Shown: piece after piece, positions 35,646 to 44,081 of the stretch
How the letters are laid out: every line of letters begins with the position of its first letter
How positions within the stretch are numbered: position 1 is the first letter of the stretch
From: Halomicrobium katesii DSM 19301
GTDB lineage: Archaea > Halobacteriota > Halobacteria > Halobacteriales > Haloarculaceae
Length of the DNA stretch: 64,000 nucleotides
Direction of reading: 5' to 3'
Assembly: GCF_000379085.1 (NCBI RefSeq)
Contig: NZ_KB905378.1
Location: 2,237,699-2,301,698, forward strand
The notes under the pieces: model-generated
Database searches by the model: none
Told to the model about the DNA's origin: nothing
Seen by the model: the letters and a program-made list of their open reading frames with translations, nothing else
Made by a program: the position numbers and the translations under genes

Positions 35646-35673
35646 TCCCGACACGAACTCGATAGCAGTAGCT

Positions 35674-36372
35674 ATGGACTACCACCACTGGAACCCGGTC
35701 TACGAGGCGATACTGTCGGACTTTGGCTATCCGCGGGCTGGCGACGAGCGGGCCAGGGACCGACTGGCGGCGCTGCTGGCCGGAGCCTCGACCCTCGATC
35801 CCGAGTCGATCGATCTGGCGGGACGGACGGTCGCCGTCGCTGGCGGTGGGCCGTCGCTGTACGACGACATCGACCTCGCGGCCGAGGCCGACGCGGTCGT
35901 CGCGGCGTCGACGGCAGCGGATCGACTCCTGGCGGCGGGCGTCGAAGTCGACTGCGTGGTCACGGATCTGGACAAACACTCCGAGACAGTCGTCCGGCTC
36001 ACGAACGGCGGGACGCCGGTCGCGATCCACGCTCACGGGGACAACCTCGGACTCGTCGAGTCGACGGTGCCCGAGTGCGACCCGGCGGCGGTCCTCCCGA
36101 CGACCCAGGCCGCCCCCGCCGACGGCGTGGCGAACTTCGGCGGCTTCACCGACGGCGACCGGGCGGCGTTCCTGGCCGACCACCTCGGTGGGGCCACGCT
36201 GGTCTTTCCCGGCTGGTCGTTCGACGACCCGTCGGTCAGCGCCGAGAAGCGGCGCAAGCTCGACTGGGCCGAGCGACTGCTCTACTGGCTCGAACGACGC
36301 CGCGGCGAGCGCTTCGACGTGCTCGACGGGCGTCGCGGCGGCATCGACACGTCGGCGTTGCCAGTCGAGTAA
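35674..36372 (+). CDS. mptE: MptE-like 6-hydroxymethyl-pterin diphosphokinase
   Basis: 232 aa DUF115/Rossmann-like fold. VAVAGGGPSLYDDIDLA is the nucleotide loop, VDCVVTDLDKHSETVVRL the Asp-rich metal site, IHAHGDN the conserved His/Asp motif and FGGFTDGDRAAF a further family motif. Archaea use this enzyme, unrelated to bacterial HPPK, to activate hydroxymethyl-dihydropterin before dihydropteroate synthase. It is transcribed in the same direction just downstream of folP, though a separate promoter is likely. Confidence 0.9.
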   Translation: MDYHHWNPVYEAILSDFGYPRAGDERARDRLAALLAGASTLDPESIDLAGRTVAVAGGGPSLYDDIDLAAEADAVVAASTAADRLLAAGVEVDCVVTDLDKHSETVVRLTNGGTPVAIHAHGDNLGLVESTVPECDPAAVLPTTQAAPADGVANFGGFTDGDRAAFLADHLGGATLVFPGWSFDDPSVSAEKRRKLDWAERLLYWLERRRGERFDVLDGRRGGIDTSALPVE

Positions 36373-36445
36373 CGAGAGCGCCATCCGGCACGGTTCCGCG
36401 GTGTGGGTCGCTCGGCGGTGGTCGCGGCCTCGTCCTCGACCCCGG

Positions 36446-37444
36446 TCAATCGGGTGCCAGTGCAGAGAGGGTCGCGTCGATCTGCTCGGGGTCTGCGGCC
36501 CGCGGGAACGAGACCGAGACGGCGTCGACGCCGTCGATGTCCGCGAAGCTCGCGAACCGCTCGCGACACTGCTCGGGCGTGCCAGCCGCCGCCAGCGCGT
36601 CGAGCAGGTCGTCGTCGATCGCGTCCATGGCCGCCTCGTGGTCGCCGCCGGCCCACTCCTGTGCGATCTCGTGAGCGGTGTCCTCGTACCCCTGGCGGGC
36701 CAGGGCGTCCCGGTAGAAGGTGCCCATGCCGCCGACGTAGAACGCGATGTGCTGGCGGGTCAGCCGACGGGCCTCCACGTCGTCGTCGAGCGCACAGCAG
36801 GGCAGCGACAGCGTTACGCGCTGTTCGCTGCGGTCGCGGTCCCCGAGGTCGCCGCCGCGTTCGAAGTCTTCGAGCCGATCTTCGAGTCCGTCTTTCGTCG
36901 TCATCAGCGCGTGCCAGCCGTCGCCAAAGCGGCCGGCGAGTTCGACGGATTTGGGACCCAGCCCACCGGCGTCGATGCCGGGCACGGGCTCGGGTGGCTC
37001 ACAGCGAAGCCGGAACCCCGACAGCTGGAAGATGTCGCCGTCGTAGTCGACGGTCTCACCCGCGAGGACGGACTTGACGATGTCGATCGTCTCGCGGGTG
37101 TAGCGCAGCGGCCGCTCGAAGTCGACGCCGTGCCACCCCTCGATGACCATCGGGCCGGAGGGACCGAGCCCGATCCGCAGCCGCCCGTCCGAGACCTCTT
37201 GCAGCGTCGCGGCGGTCTGGCCGATCAGGGCCGGACTCCGCGAGTAGACGTTCATGATCGAGGTCCCGATCCCGACGGATTCGGTCTCGCGGGCGATACA
37301 GGTCAGCGTCGTGACCGCGTCTCGACCCCACGTCTCGGGGAGCCAGACGCGGTCGTACCCCAGCGATTCTGCGCGCTGACTCATCTCGACGAGCGTGTCG
37401 ACGCCGGGCTGTGCTGCGACGGGCAAGAACACGTCTCGGTTCAT
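36446..37444 (-). CDS. F420-dependent LLM-class oxidoreductase
   Basis: 332 aa luciferase-like monooxygenase barrel. RVWLPETWGRDA, ETESVGIGTSIMNVYSRSPALIGQTAATLQE, RIGLGPSGP and GRFGDGWHALMTT resemble methylene-H4MPT reductase-type proteins, most likely a haloarchaeal TIGR04024-like subfamily. It probably uses coenzyme F420. The substrate is unknown. The start overlaps the SDR gene's stop by ATGA, so the two oxidoreductases are co-translated. Confidence 0.83.
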   Translation of the reverse strand: MNRDVFLPVAAQPGVDTLVEMSQRAESLGYDRVWLPETWGRDAVTTLTCIARETESVGIGTSIMNVYSRSPALIGQTAATLQEVSDGRLRIGLGPSGPMVIEGWHGVDFERPLRYTRETIDIVKSVLAGETVDYDGDIFQLSGFRLRCEPPEPVPGIDAGGLGPKSVELAGRFGDGWHALMTTKDGLEDRLEDFERGGDLGDRDRSEQRVTLSLPCCALDDDVEARRLTRQHIAFYVGGMGTFYRDALARQGYEDTAHEIAQEWAGGDHEAAMDAIDDDLLDALAAAGTPEQCRERFASFADIDGVDAVSVSFPRAADPEQIDATLSALAPD

Positions 37445-38211
37445 AGTTCTGGGTTCTCCTCGATGTCCGGCACGCCACGCGGCGTGATCGTCTCACCGGT
37501 CAGGAACGACGCGCCCTCGCTGGCCAGGAACTGGACCACGTCGGCGATCTCGTCGCTGGTGCCGACGTTGCGGTCCGGGTCGTCGCGGTCGACGTCGTCG
37601 GCCTCGATCCCCATCTGGGAGGTCAGGCCCGGCGTGGCGACGTAGCCCGGCGCGACGCAGTTGACCCGGACGCCGTCGCCGGCCCACTCGTAGCCCAGCG
37701 TCTTGGTGAGGTTGATGATCGCGGCCTTGGCCGCCGCGTAGTGGCTCATGTAGGGCGCGCCGTCCTGGCCGGCGACGCTGGCGACGTTGACGACGCTCCC
37801 GCCGCCCGTTGCCAGCTCGTCCGCGGCGGCCTGCGTGCAGTTGTACGTCCCCGTGAGGTTCACGTCGACGACCGACTCCCAGCCGTTGGGCGAGATGTCG
37901 GTAAACGACGACATGAACGACGCGCCCGCGTTGTTGACGAGCACGTCGAGGCCGCCGAACTCGTCGACGGCGGCACCGACGAGCGCCGACACCGCGTCTT
38001 CGTCGCGTACGTCACAGGCGACGCCGACGGCGTCCCCCGGATGGGCTTCGCTGATCTCGTCGGCGGCCGTCGTGATCTCCGATTCGTCTCGCGAGCAGAT
38101 CGCCACGTCGACCCCGTCGGCGGCGAACGCTTCTGCCGTCGCGCGGCCGATTCCGCGCGAGGCACCCGTGACGATGGCCACGTCGCCGTCGACACTGAAC
38201 TGGTCTGGCAT
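37441..38211 (-). CDS. Short-chain dehydrogenase/reductase
   Basis: 256 aa SDR. The nucleotide loop is VTGASRGIGRATAEAF, strand-4 motif VNNAGASF, Ser in NVASVAGQDG and the catalytic Y-x-x-x-K in HYAAAKAAI. C-terminal VAPGYVATP is usual. It is FabG-like; an oxidoreductase on beta-hydroxyacyl or sugar substrates is possible. It is the first gene of a two-gene operon with the F420 enzyme. Confidence 0.87.
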   Translation of the reverse strand: MPDQFSVDGDVAIVTGASRGIGRATAEAFAADGVDVAICSRDESEITTAADEISEAHPGDAVGVACDVRDEDAVSALVGAAVDEFGGLDVLVNNAGASFMSSFTDISPNGWESVVDVNLTGTYNCTQAAADELATGGGSVVNVASVAGQDGAPYMSHYAAAKAAIINLTKTLGYEWAGDGVRVNCVAPGYVATPGLTSQMGIEADDVDRDDPDRNVGTSDEIADVVQFLASEGASFLTGETITPRGVPDIEENPEL

Positions 38212-38298
38212 ACACCCACAGAGGACCGCTCGCCTGATAAATCCGGGTAGAGAACACGATCGACAACGGAGCGGCCGTGGTTTCGTCGGGCGTCCCAC

Positions 38299-38307
38299 AT
38301 TTATACG
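38299..38307 (+). promoter_or_regulatory. TATA box of rbcL
   Basis: ATTTATACG lies about 27 nt before the rbcL ATG at 38330. It is a strong TATA of the haloarchaeal type and implies a leaderless transcript. Confidence 0.5.
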
Positions 38308-38329
38308 ACCGGATGACGTAGCCGTGGGT

Positions 38330-39601
38330 ATGATTGGCATCACCTACGAAGACTTCCTCGACCTGTCCTACGACCCGGCCGACTCCGATCTCGTCTGCGA
38401 GTTCTACGTCGAACCCGCCGCCGACCAGCACGCAGAGTCGGCGGCCAGCCGGGTCGCAAGCGAGTCCTCCAACGGCACCTGGGCGGAACTCCAGGTCGAC
38501 GGGGGCGTCACCGACCTCTCGGCGACGGCCTGCGGGATCGAGGCGGCCACGGCCGGCGACCGCGAGGGCTACCGCGTGACCGTCGCCTACCCCGACGCGC
38601 TGTTCGAGGGCGGGAACATGCCCCAGATCCTCTCCTGTATCGCCGGCAACATCCTCGGGATGAAGGCCGTCGACCGGATCCGCCTGCTGGACTGTACGTG
38701 GCCCGAACCGCTGGCGACGAGCTTCGCGGGCCCGCAGTTCGGGACCAGCGTCCGCTCCGAGATCTTCGACGCCGACGACCGGCCGATCACCGCGACGGTC
38801 CCGAAGCCGAAGGTCGGGCTCTCGACCGACCAGCACGCCCAGATCGGTTACGAGGCCTGGACTGGCGGGCTCGACCTCCTGAAAGACGACGAGAACCTCA
38901 CCGATCAGGCGTTCAACCCCTTCGAGGACCGCCTGACCGAGAGCCTCGCCCAGCGCGACCGCGCCGAGGAGGAGACCGGCGAGTCAAAGAGCTACCTGCT
39001 CAACGTCACGGCCGGCGGCACCGAGATGCTCGAACGCGTCGACATGGCCGCCGAACACGGCTGTGAGTACGTCATGGTCGACGTGGTGACCTGCGGATGG
39101 GCGGCCGTCCAGCAGGTCCGCGAACGCTGCGAACGCCACGGGCTGGCGATCCACGCCCACCGCGCGATGCACGCGGCCTTCGATCGCCTGCCGTCTCACG
39201 GAGTCTCCATGCGGGTGATCGCCCAGATCGCACGCCTCTGTGGCGTCGACCAGATCCACACCGGCACCGCGGATCTGGGCAAGCTCGCAAACGAGGACAC
39301 TGTCGGGATCAACGAGTGGCTCACGAGCGACCTGTACGGGCTCGACGACGTGTTGCCGATGGCCTCCGGGGGACTGCATCCCGGCCTCGTTCCGGAACTG
39401 GTCGATCGCTGCGGGACGAACATCGGGATTCAGGCGGGCGGGGGCGTCCACGGCCACCCCGACGGGACCCACGAAGGTGCGAAAGCCCTCCGTGCGGCCG
39501 TCGAAGCCGCTGCCGAGGGCCGATCGATCGAGGCCGCTGCCGACGACGAGCCCGCGCTGGCGACGGCCCTCGACAAGTGGGGCACCGAGACGCCCAGGTA
39601 G
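38330..39601 (+). CDS. rbcL: Type III ribulose-bisphosphate carboxylase
   Basis: 423 aa. The carbamylated Lys and metal ligands are in GGLDLLKDDENLTDQ (K-D-D-E). The N-terminal DLVCEFYVEPA, LLDCTWPEPLATSF, KVGLSTDQHAQIGYEAW and HAHRAMHAAFDRL, and the C-terminal GGGVHGHPDGTHEGAKALR, complete the active site. Archaeal form III enzymes remove ribulose-1,5-bisphosphate made from nucleotides rather than running a Calvin cycle. No phosphoribulokinase is present. A PfkB kinase and an R15P isomerase follow within 6 kb. Confidence 0.95.
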   Translation: MIGITYEDFLDLSYDPADSDLVCEFYVEPAADQHAESAASRVASESSNGTWAELQVDGGVTDLSATACGIEAATAGDREGYRVTVAYPDALFEGGNMPQILSCIAGNILGMKAVDRIRLLDCTWPEPLATSFAGPQFGTSVRSEIFDADDRPITATVPKPKVGLSTDQHAQIGYEAWTGGLDLLKDDENLTDQAFNPFEDRLTESLAQRDRAEEETGESKSYLLNVTAGGTEMLERVDMAAEHGCEYVMVDVVTCGWAAVQQVRERCERHGLAIHAHRAMHAAFDRLPSHGVSMRVIAQIARLCGVDQIHTGTADLGKLANEDTVGINEWLTSDLYGLDDVLPMASGGLHPGLVPELVDRCGTNIGIQAGGGVHGHPDGTHEGAKALRAAVEAAAEGRSIEAAADDEPALATALDKWGTETPR

Positions 39602-39660
39602 CCACCGCTCCGAGACGAGAAACTACCAGATTTTTGCCGACCCCGGTCCTACGGGCGGTC

Positions 39661-40677
39661 GTGTCGACTCCCGTCACCGACATCGAAGCCGTTCTGGAGG
39701 AGTCCGGGCCGGACTACACCGACTTTTCGTTCGAGCGACCGGGCAGTGGCCACCAGAGCGACGTGTACATGGTGACGCTCGAACACGCCGGCCAGGAGTA
39801 CGAGGTCGTCGTGAAGTTCGAGCCCGACGACATGGAGTCGTTCGCCGTCGAGCCCACGCTCCACGACTACGTCTCGGAGCGAACGACGCTGCCGGTGCCG
39901 GATATCCTCGTGTTCGAACAGGAGCCCGACGTCGCCGTCCCGCCGTACTTCGTGACGGCGCGCCTCGAAGGGGACAACCTCGCGGAGAGCTACGCCGACC
40001 TCTCGACGGCCGACCACGAGCGCGTCCTGAAACAGGTCGGCCGCATGCTCGGCGACCTCCACTCCGAGATCGCGTTCGAGGCGTTCGGCTGGCTGGACCT
40101 CTGGAACGACCGGATCATCGTACGGGATCTGACCGCCAGCTGGCGTGCGTACTTCGAGCAACTGACGACGGCTCACCTGGACGGCCTCGCGCACACGCCG
40201 TTCGCGGACCTGCGCGAGCGGGCCGAGCGCAACCTGAAGCCGGCGCTCTCGCTCGTCCCCGAGGAGGGGGTCCCGCGGCTGGTCCACGACGACTTCCGGC
40301 CGGCCAATCTCCTGTTCGATCCGACGCTGGACGACCCGATCACCGCCGTGCTCGACTGGCAGGACGTCCTCGCCGCGCTCCCGGAGTACCACCTCGCACA
40401 GACGGAGTTCCTCTTCGTCGACTCGTCGTTCCAGGACGAGAGCGTCCGTGAGCGCCTCCGCACGGCCCTCTACGAGGGGTACAACAGCGAGCGCCCCTTT
40501 GCCTTCGACGAGGAGTACGTCCGGAAACGCCCGATCTACCAGCTCTCGACGCTGCTGTGGCGGATGGGCGGGTTCGAGGGATCGTTCGCAGCGGACTCCG
40601 GCCTCGCACGGGCACGCGCCGAGGCCCAGTACCGCCAGGAGTTCGAGCGCCTCGTCGAGGCGCTCCCGCGGCCCTGA
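39661..40677 (+). CDS. Aminoglycoside phosphotransferase-like kinase
   Basis: 338 aa from a GTG start. It has a protein-kinase-like fold: VVVKFEPDD (ATP Lys), GRMLGDLHSE, Brenner motif LVHDDFRPANLLFD (catalytic Asp) and LDWQD, the metal-binding motif in which the usual D-x-D is DWQD. Members phosphorylate small alcohols such as choline, homoserine or sugars as well as antibiotics. The place between rbcL and the PfkB gene raises the possibility of a metabolite kinase in the same pathway (inference only). Confidence 0.82.
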   Translation: MSTPVTDIEAVLEESGPDYTDFSFERPGSGHQSDVYMVTLEHAGQEYEVVVKFEPDDMESFAVEPTLHDYVSERTTLPVPDILVFEQEPDVAVPPYFVTARLEGDNLAESYADLSTADHERVLKQVGRMLGDLHSEIAFEAFGWLDLWNDRIIVRDLTASWRAYFEQLTTAHLDGLAHTPFADLRERAERNLKPALSLVPEEGVPRLVHDDFRPANLLFDPTLDDPITAVLDWQDVLAALPEYHLAQTEFLFVDSSFQDESVRERLRTALYEGYNSERPFAFDEEYVRKRPIYQLSTLLWRMGGFEGSFAADSGLARARAEAQYRQEFERLVEALPRP

Positions 40678-40681
40678 CTCA

Positions 40682-40841
40682 TACTATAGTAGCCATTGAA
40701 AATCAATGCACACCCGATCGCACGACTGCAGTGCGATCGGTGTGTAAATCGTTTCAATTGTTACTATACCGGCTGTAAATCTGTCACGGATTTCGCCACC
40801 CCAGGGTGGCGAATATCTGAACGAAGTTACAGCCGGCAGTA
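40682..40841. mobile_element. MITE family D, copy D2 (interrupted by A5), at the PfkB stop codon
   Basis: With A5 and one TA removed it reads TACTACCGGCTGTAA ... TTACAGCCGGCAGTA around CGCCACCC/GGGTGGCG. TCA flanks at 40679-40681 and 40842-40844. The latter is the PfkB gene's TGA stop. Confidence 0.82.
40685..40768. mobile_element. MITE family A, copy A5, nested in D2
   Basis: Complete 84-bp copy with ends TATAGTAGCC and GTTACTATA. Removing it with one TA re-joins the left end of D2 as TACTACCGGC, direct evidence that family A duplicates TA. Confidence 0.87.
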
Positions 40842-41711
40842 TCACTCTCCCGGCCCGATGTCGAGCAGCGCCTCGACGTCGCGCCACTCCGCGTGGAGTC
40901 GCGCCCCGGTCGTTCTCGCCGCCAGTGCGCCACAGGCGTTGCCCACCGCCAGCGCGTACTCGTCGCTACCGGACTGGCTGGCGGCGAGAAACCCCGCCGC
41001 GAACGCGTCGCCGGCACCAGTCGTGTCGACCGGATCGACGGCGAATCCGGGGTGACTGATCGTCTCGCCGTCAGTCCGGACCTCGGCCCCGCCCGCGCCG
41101 TGCTTGACCACGACGCGGTCGACGCCGGACAGCAGCCCGGCCTCGGCGGCGATGTCGGCCTCGCGCCGATTCAGAAAGACCAGATCGACCGCGGCGAGCA
41201 CCGGCTCGTAGTCGCGCTCGTCGAGCCGTCGGCCCGGGTCGAAGCTCACCGGACAGCCCGCTTCGGTCGCCCGCCGGGCGAGCGCGACGGCGGTCGCCGG
41301 CCGCTGGCTCGTCAGGTGGAGCCGATCGGTCGCGTCGAGGGTCCCCGGTTCGAGGTCGTCGGCCCGAAAGGACTCGTTCGCGCCGTCGTTGCCCAGCATC
41401 ATCACCTCGCCGCCCTCGTCGACGACGAGGTACTTCACCGCGGTCGCGTCGTCGGCCTCGACCAGCACCGTCTCGACGCCCGCCCGATCGAGTTCGCGCG
41501 CCGCCAGCCAGCCGTGTTCGTCGGCACCGACGCTGCCCAGCAGCGTCGTCTCCACGTCCAGGCCCGCCAGCAGGACCGCGACGTTCGACGCGCTCCCGCC
41601 GCCGGACTGGCACTGGTCGACGATCTGGGCTTCGCCGTCCGGACCCGGAAGCCGATCGACCTGCAGCGTCACGTCCCAGTTGACGTGGCCGGCACAGAGC
41701 ACGCGCGCCAT
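40842..41711 (-). CDS. PfkB-family carbohydrate kinase, candidate ribose-1-phosphate kinase
   Basis: 289 aa ribokinase fold. GGGSASNVAVLLAGLG-type N-terminal loop (here SGGGSASNVAVLLAG), PVDTTGAGDAFAAGF with the catalytic Asp, and VNRREAD-like FLNRREADI. The family phosphorylates ribose, fructose, nucleosides and others. In halophilic archaea a PfkB protein acts as ribose-1-phosphate kinase next to R15P isomerase and RuBisCO, so that is my preferred guess. Ribokinase is the alternative. Own TATA GAATAAG (complement) at 41734-41740. D2 follows the stop. Confidence 0.82.
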   Translation of the reverse strand: MARVLCAGHVNWDVTLQVDRLPGPDGEAQIVDQCQSGGGSASNVAVLLAGLDVETTLLGSVGADEHGWLAARELDRAGVETVLVEADDATAVKYLVVDEGGEVMMLGNDGANESFRADDLEPGTLDATDRLHLTSQRPATAVALARRATEAGCPVSFDPGRRLDERDYEPVLAAVDLVFLNRREADIAAEAGLLSGVDRVVVKHGAGGAEVRTDGETISHPGFAVDPVDTTGAGDAFAAGFLAASQSGSDEYALAVGNACGALAARTTGARLHAEWRDVEALLDIGPGE

Positions 41712-41733
41712 TACGCCACTGTCGGTCGGGCGT

Positions 41734-41740
41734 GAATAAG
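41734..41740 (-). promoter_or_regulatory. TATA box of the PfkB gene
   Basis: CTTATTC on the minus strand, about 25 nt before the ATG. The R15P isomerase gene has a matching GCTTATT at 43933-43939. Confidence 0.45.
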
Positions 41741-41987
41741 TACCTCGGGGGAACGATCCCGCGCTGGCGGCCCCCGCGACCGCGCACATCGCCGGCCGTC
41801 AGTCCGCGTGACAGTTCGCCAGTTCGAGGTGCGGATATCGCCCACCGGCGACGGCCACCACCAAACTATCCGCGTGGCGTCGCTACATGCATCTCACCGG
41901 GCGCAGGACAGTCGCAAGTCTGCAATTCTGGGGGAGTGGCCGTTCAGATGACAAGAGATTATTTCGCCCGGACACGAGTGGTTCGTT

Positions 41988-42257
41988 GTGAACGTTTCAC
42001 CCTCCAAACTGATCGGCGTTCTCTTTACCCTGACAGGTACACTGAGAGCCATCAACGGGGTTTTCCTCGAGGGCACCGCATCGGGACTCGAAGTCGCCGT
42101 CGACGTATTCTTCGTCATTACAGGAGTTGTCGTGTTGTTTCAATCGACGCGGAATCCGCCGTTCAGCGAATATAGTGTCGGGATATCCATCATCATCCTC
42201 GCTCTCGCTGCAGCGGTCGTCCTGACATCGCTGCAAATACTCCTACACATGATTTGA
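41988..42257 (+). CDS. Small three-helix membrane protein in an AT-rich island
   Basis: 89 aa from a GTG start. Three hydrophobic stretches (about residues 7-28, 34-52, 60-87) are joined by short loops. The codon use (att, ata, ttt, cta) differs from the GC-rich neighbours and suggests recent transfer. No family recognised. Confidence 0.6.
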   Translation: MNVSPSKLIGVLFTLTGTLRAINGVFLEGTASGLEVAVDVFFVITGVVVLFQSTRNPPFSEYSVGISIIILALAAAVVLTSLQILLHMI

Positions 42258-42387
42258 ACGCCGTCAAAAAGAGACGCGAGACGATAGCACGTCGATAATT
42301 CGGTATGTTGTCGGAAATCCTATATGATGGTTGCTTTCTACCCCAGTGGCTGTGGAATAGCTGAACCGTGCATGTGCGAACACACCG

Positions 42388-42726
42388 TTACAGATCATGT
42401 TTTGAGGGGTCACAAAGTGCGATTCGCACCTCCTCGGCAGAGACGGTGAATATCACGACTTCCAACCCGTGTTCAGTGGCGATATTGCGTATGCTTTCGG
42501 GGGCGTTTTCTGGAGCAGCATCCACGGTACCACCGTTCCATGATAACGTGTCGAGAATTCGCATCCAAAGTGTTTGATTCTCGTGTTTCAATCCTCCCTC
42601 GCGTGGGATTTTACCGGATACCCACTCACCGGACAGCCCCGACACAGCCGTATCGCCGCTATCGAACTCGAATCCAGAATAGCCCGCTTCTTCGAGTTCC
42701 TGTCTCACACGCTCCCAGTCCGTCAT
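42388..42726 (-). CDS. Hypothetical acidic protein in the AT-rich island
   Basis: 112 aa. A leading segment MTDWERVRQELEEAGYSGFEF is followed by a compact, beta-rich middle (WVSGKIPREG) and a C-terminal helix ending SKHDL. No cysteines. The composition is less GC-rich than the rest of the window. Nothing in it suggests a function, though a fold of immunity-protein type would be the first thing I would test. Confidence 0.55.
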   Translation of the reverse strand: MTDWERVRQELEEAGYSGFEFDSGDTAVSGLSGEWVSGKIPREGGLKHENQTLWMRILDTLSWNGGTVDAAPENAPESIRNIATEHGLEVVIFTVSAEEVRIALCDPSKHDL

Positions 42727-42913
42727 TAACCGTCTAATCGAACAATACGGGGTTAAATATATCGTCTATACTGAATGAGACGTGCTTCACCTGTACCGAC
42801 CGTACACCGACCGAATCGAGACGGTGAGGGTCGGGGCCGTTCTGTGACTCTTCGGTAGGCGCGACCCCTTGACCTGGATGTCCATCCGAGAGCCAGCGCC
42901 GGACTCCAGTCGC

Positions 42914-43909
42914 CTACGACTCGTCCTCGGGTCGGCGTTCGGCTTCCCTCGTCGTCGGCTCCGCCCACGGCTCTCGGGTCCCTTCGCCGAACAGTTCGCG
43001 CATCAGCGTGACGACGCTCTCGGGCGGGAACTGGCCGCGCTCGGTGACGATGGCGTCGACGTGGCGAGGTGGCGTCACGTCGAAGGCGGGATTCTCGACC
43101 GTGATCTCGCCGATCTCCGCGCGGTCTTCGGGAGCGATCACCTCCGACTCGTCGCGCATCTCGATGTCGACGGTGTGGCCGGTCATCGTGTCCGGGTGGA
43201 GCTTGATCGTCTGGGCGGCGACCATCACCGGCGTGCCGCGCTCGCGGGCGTTGACCGCCAGCCCGGACGTGCCGATCTTGTTGACGACGCTGCCGTCGGC
43301 GGCGATTGCGTCGGCCCCCACGAGGACGTGGTCCACGTCGCCCAGAGAGCGTCGGGCGGCGCTGTCGACGATCAGGGTCACCGGGACCCCGAGCTCTCGG
43401 AGTTCCCGCGCCGTGATGTGGCCCTGCTTGCGCGGTCGGGTCTCCTTGACGACCGCGCTGATGGCTTTGCCCTGCTGGACCGCGTGCTCGATGCAGGCGA
43501 CGGCGTCCGTCGAGTGGCAGTGTGTCATCACCCGGTCGCCGTCTCGAAGCCGGTTCGCGCCGATCTCGCCGAGGTCGTCCTGCGCGCGGTCGAGCTGGTC
43601 GCGAAACGACGACCCGGCCCGCTCGACGGACGCTCGCAGCGCGGCGACGCTCTCGCCGTCCATTCGCTGGAGCACGTACCGCAAGGCGTTGGGCAGGCTC
43701 ACGGCGGTCGGCCGCGTGTCCAGCAGGGTGCGTGCCGCCGCTCTGATCTCCCCGCGAAACGCTGCCGGGGTCTCGGCCCGGCTCTCCGCTGCCTGTGTGA
43801 CCAGTGTCGACGCCGCCGCGTCGGCGATCGTCGCCGCCCCGCGGGTCTCCATGGTCTCGATGTCCTCGGCCACGGTCTCGACACGGGAATGCAGCGGTGG
43901 CTCGCCCAT
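42914..43909 (-). CDS. Ribose-1,5-bisphosphate isomerase (eIF2B-related)
   Basis: 331 aa. The e2b2/MtnA-like fold is shown by HCHSTDAVACIEHAVQQGK (active-site Cys/His region), KETRPRKQGHITA, VDHVLVGADAIAADGSVVNKIGT with catalytic Asp, and AQTIKLHPDT. The archaeal branch converts ribose-1,5-bisphosphate to ribulose-1,5-bisphosphate, the RuBisCO substrate. Its company with rbcL and the PfkB kinase supports this over an initiation-factor role. A MITE relic lies just upstream of its TATA. Confidence 0.87.
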   Translation of the reverse strand: MGEPPLHSRVETVAEDIETMETRGAATIADAAASTLVTQAAESRAETPAAFRGEIRAAARTLLDTRPTAVSLPNALRYVLQRMDGESVAALRASVERAGSSFRDQLDRAQDDLGEIGANRLRDGDRVMTHCHSTDAVACIEHAVQQGKAISAVVKETRPRKQGHITARELRELGVPVTLIVDSAARRSLGDVDHVLVGADAIAADGSVVNKIGTSGLAVNARERGTPVMVAAQTIKLHPDTMTGHTVDIEMRDESEVIAPEDRAEIGEITVENPAFDVTPPRHVDAIVTERGQFPPESVVTLMRELFGEGTREPWAEPTTREAERRPEDES

Positions 43910-43949
43910 ACGTGGCTTTGGCTATCGGTTCCAATAAGCACGGCGGCGC

Positions 43950-43977
43950 TCGCACTGCTGTCGTGCGATCGAGTGTA
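43950..43977. mobile_element. Family A relic upstream of the R15P isomerase promoter
   Basis: TCGCACTGCTGTCGTGCGATC matches the core of A3, and GAGTGTA continues it. The outer ends are lost. It lies about 10 bp upstream of the TATA-like AATAAGC (complement, 43933-43939). Confidence 0.65.
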
Positions 43978-43984
43978 TCTCTCA

Positions 43985-44064
43985 TACGGAAAGTTGTCGG
44001 TCTTTACCAGATCGACCGCACGCCGTCGTGCGGTCGACTGGGTAAACGCCTACAATCGTCCGTA
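43985..44064. mobile_element. MITE family B, copy B5
   Basis: 80-bp copy with TCA at 43982-43984 and 44065-44067, between the A relic and the broken gene. It is 17 bp short of that gene's original stop. Confidence 0.85.
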
Positions 44065-44081
44065 TCAGTGGCTCCTGTAGA

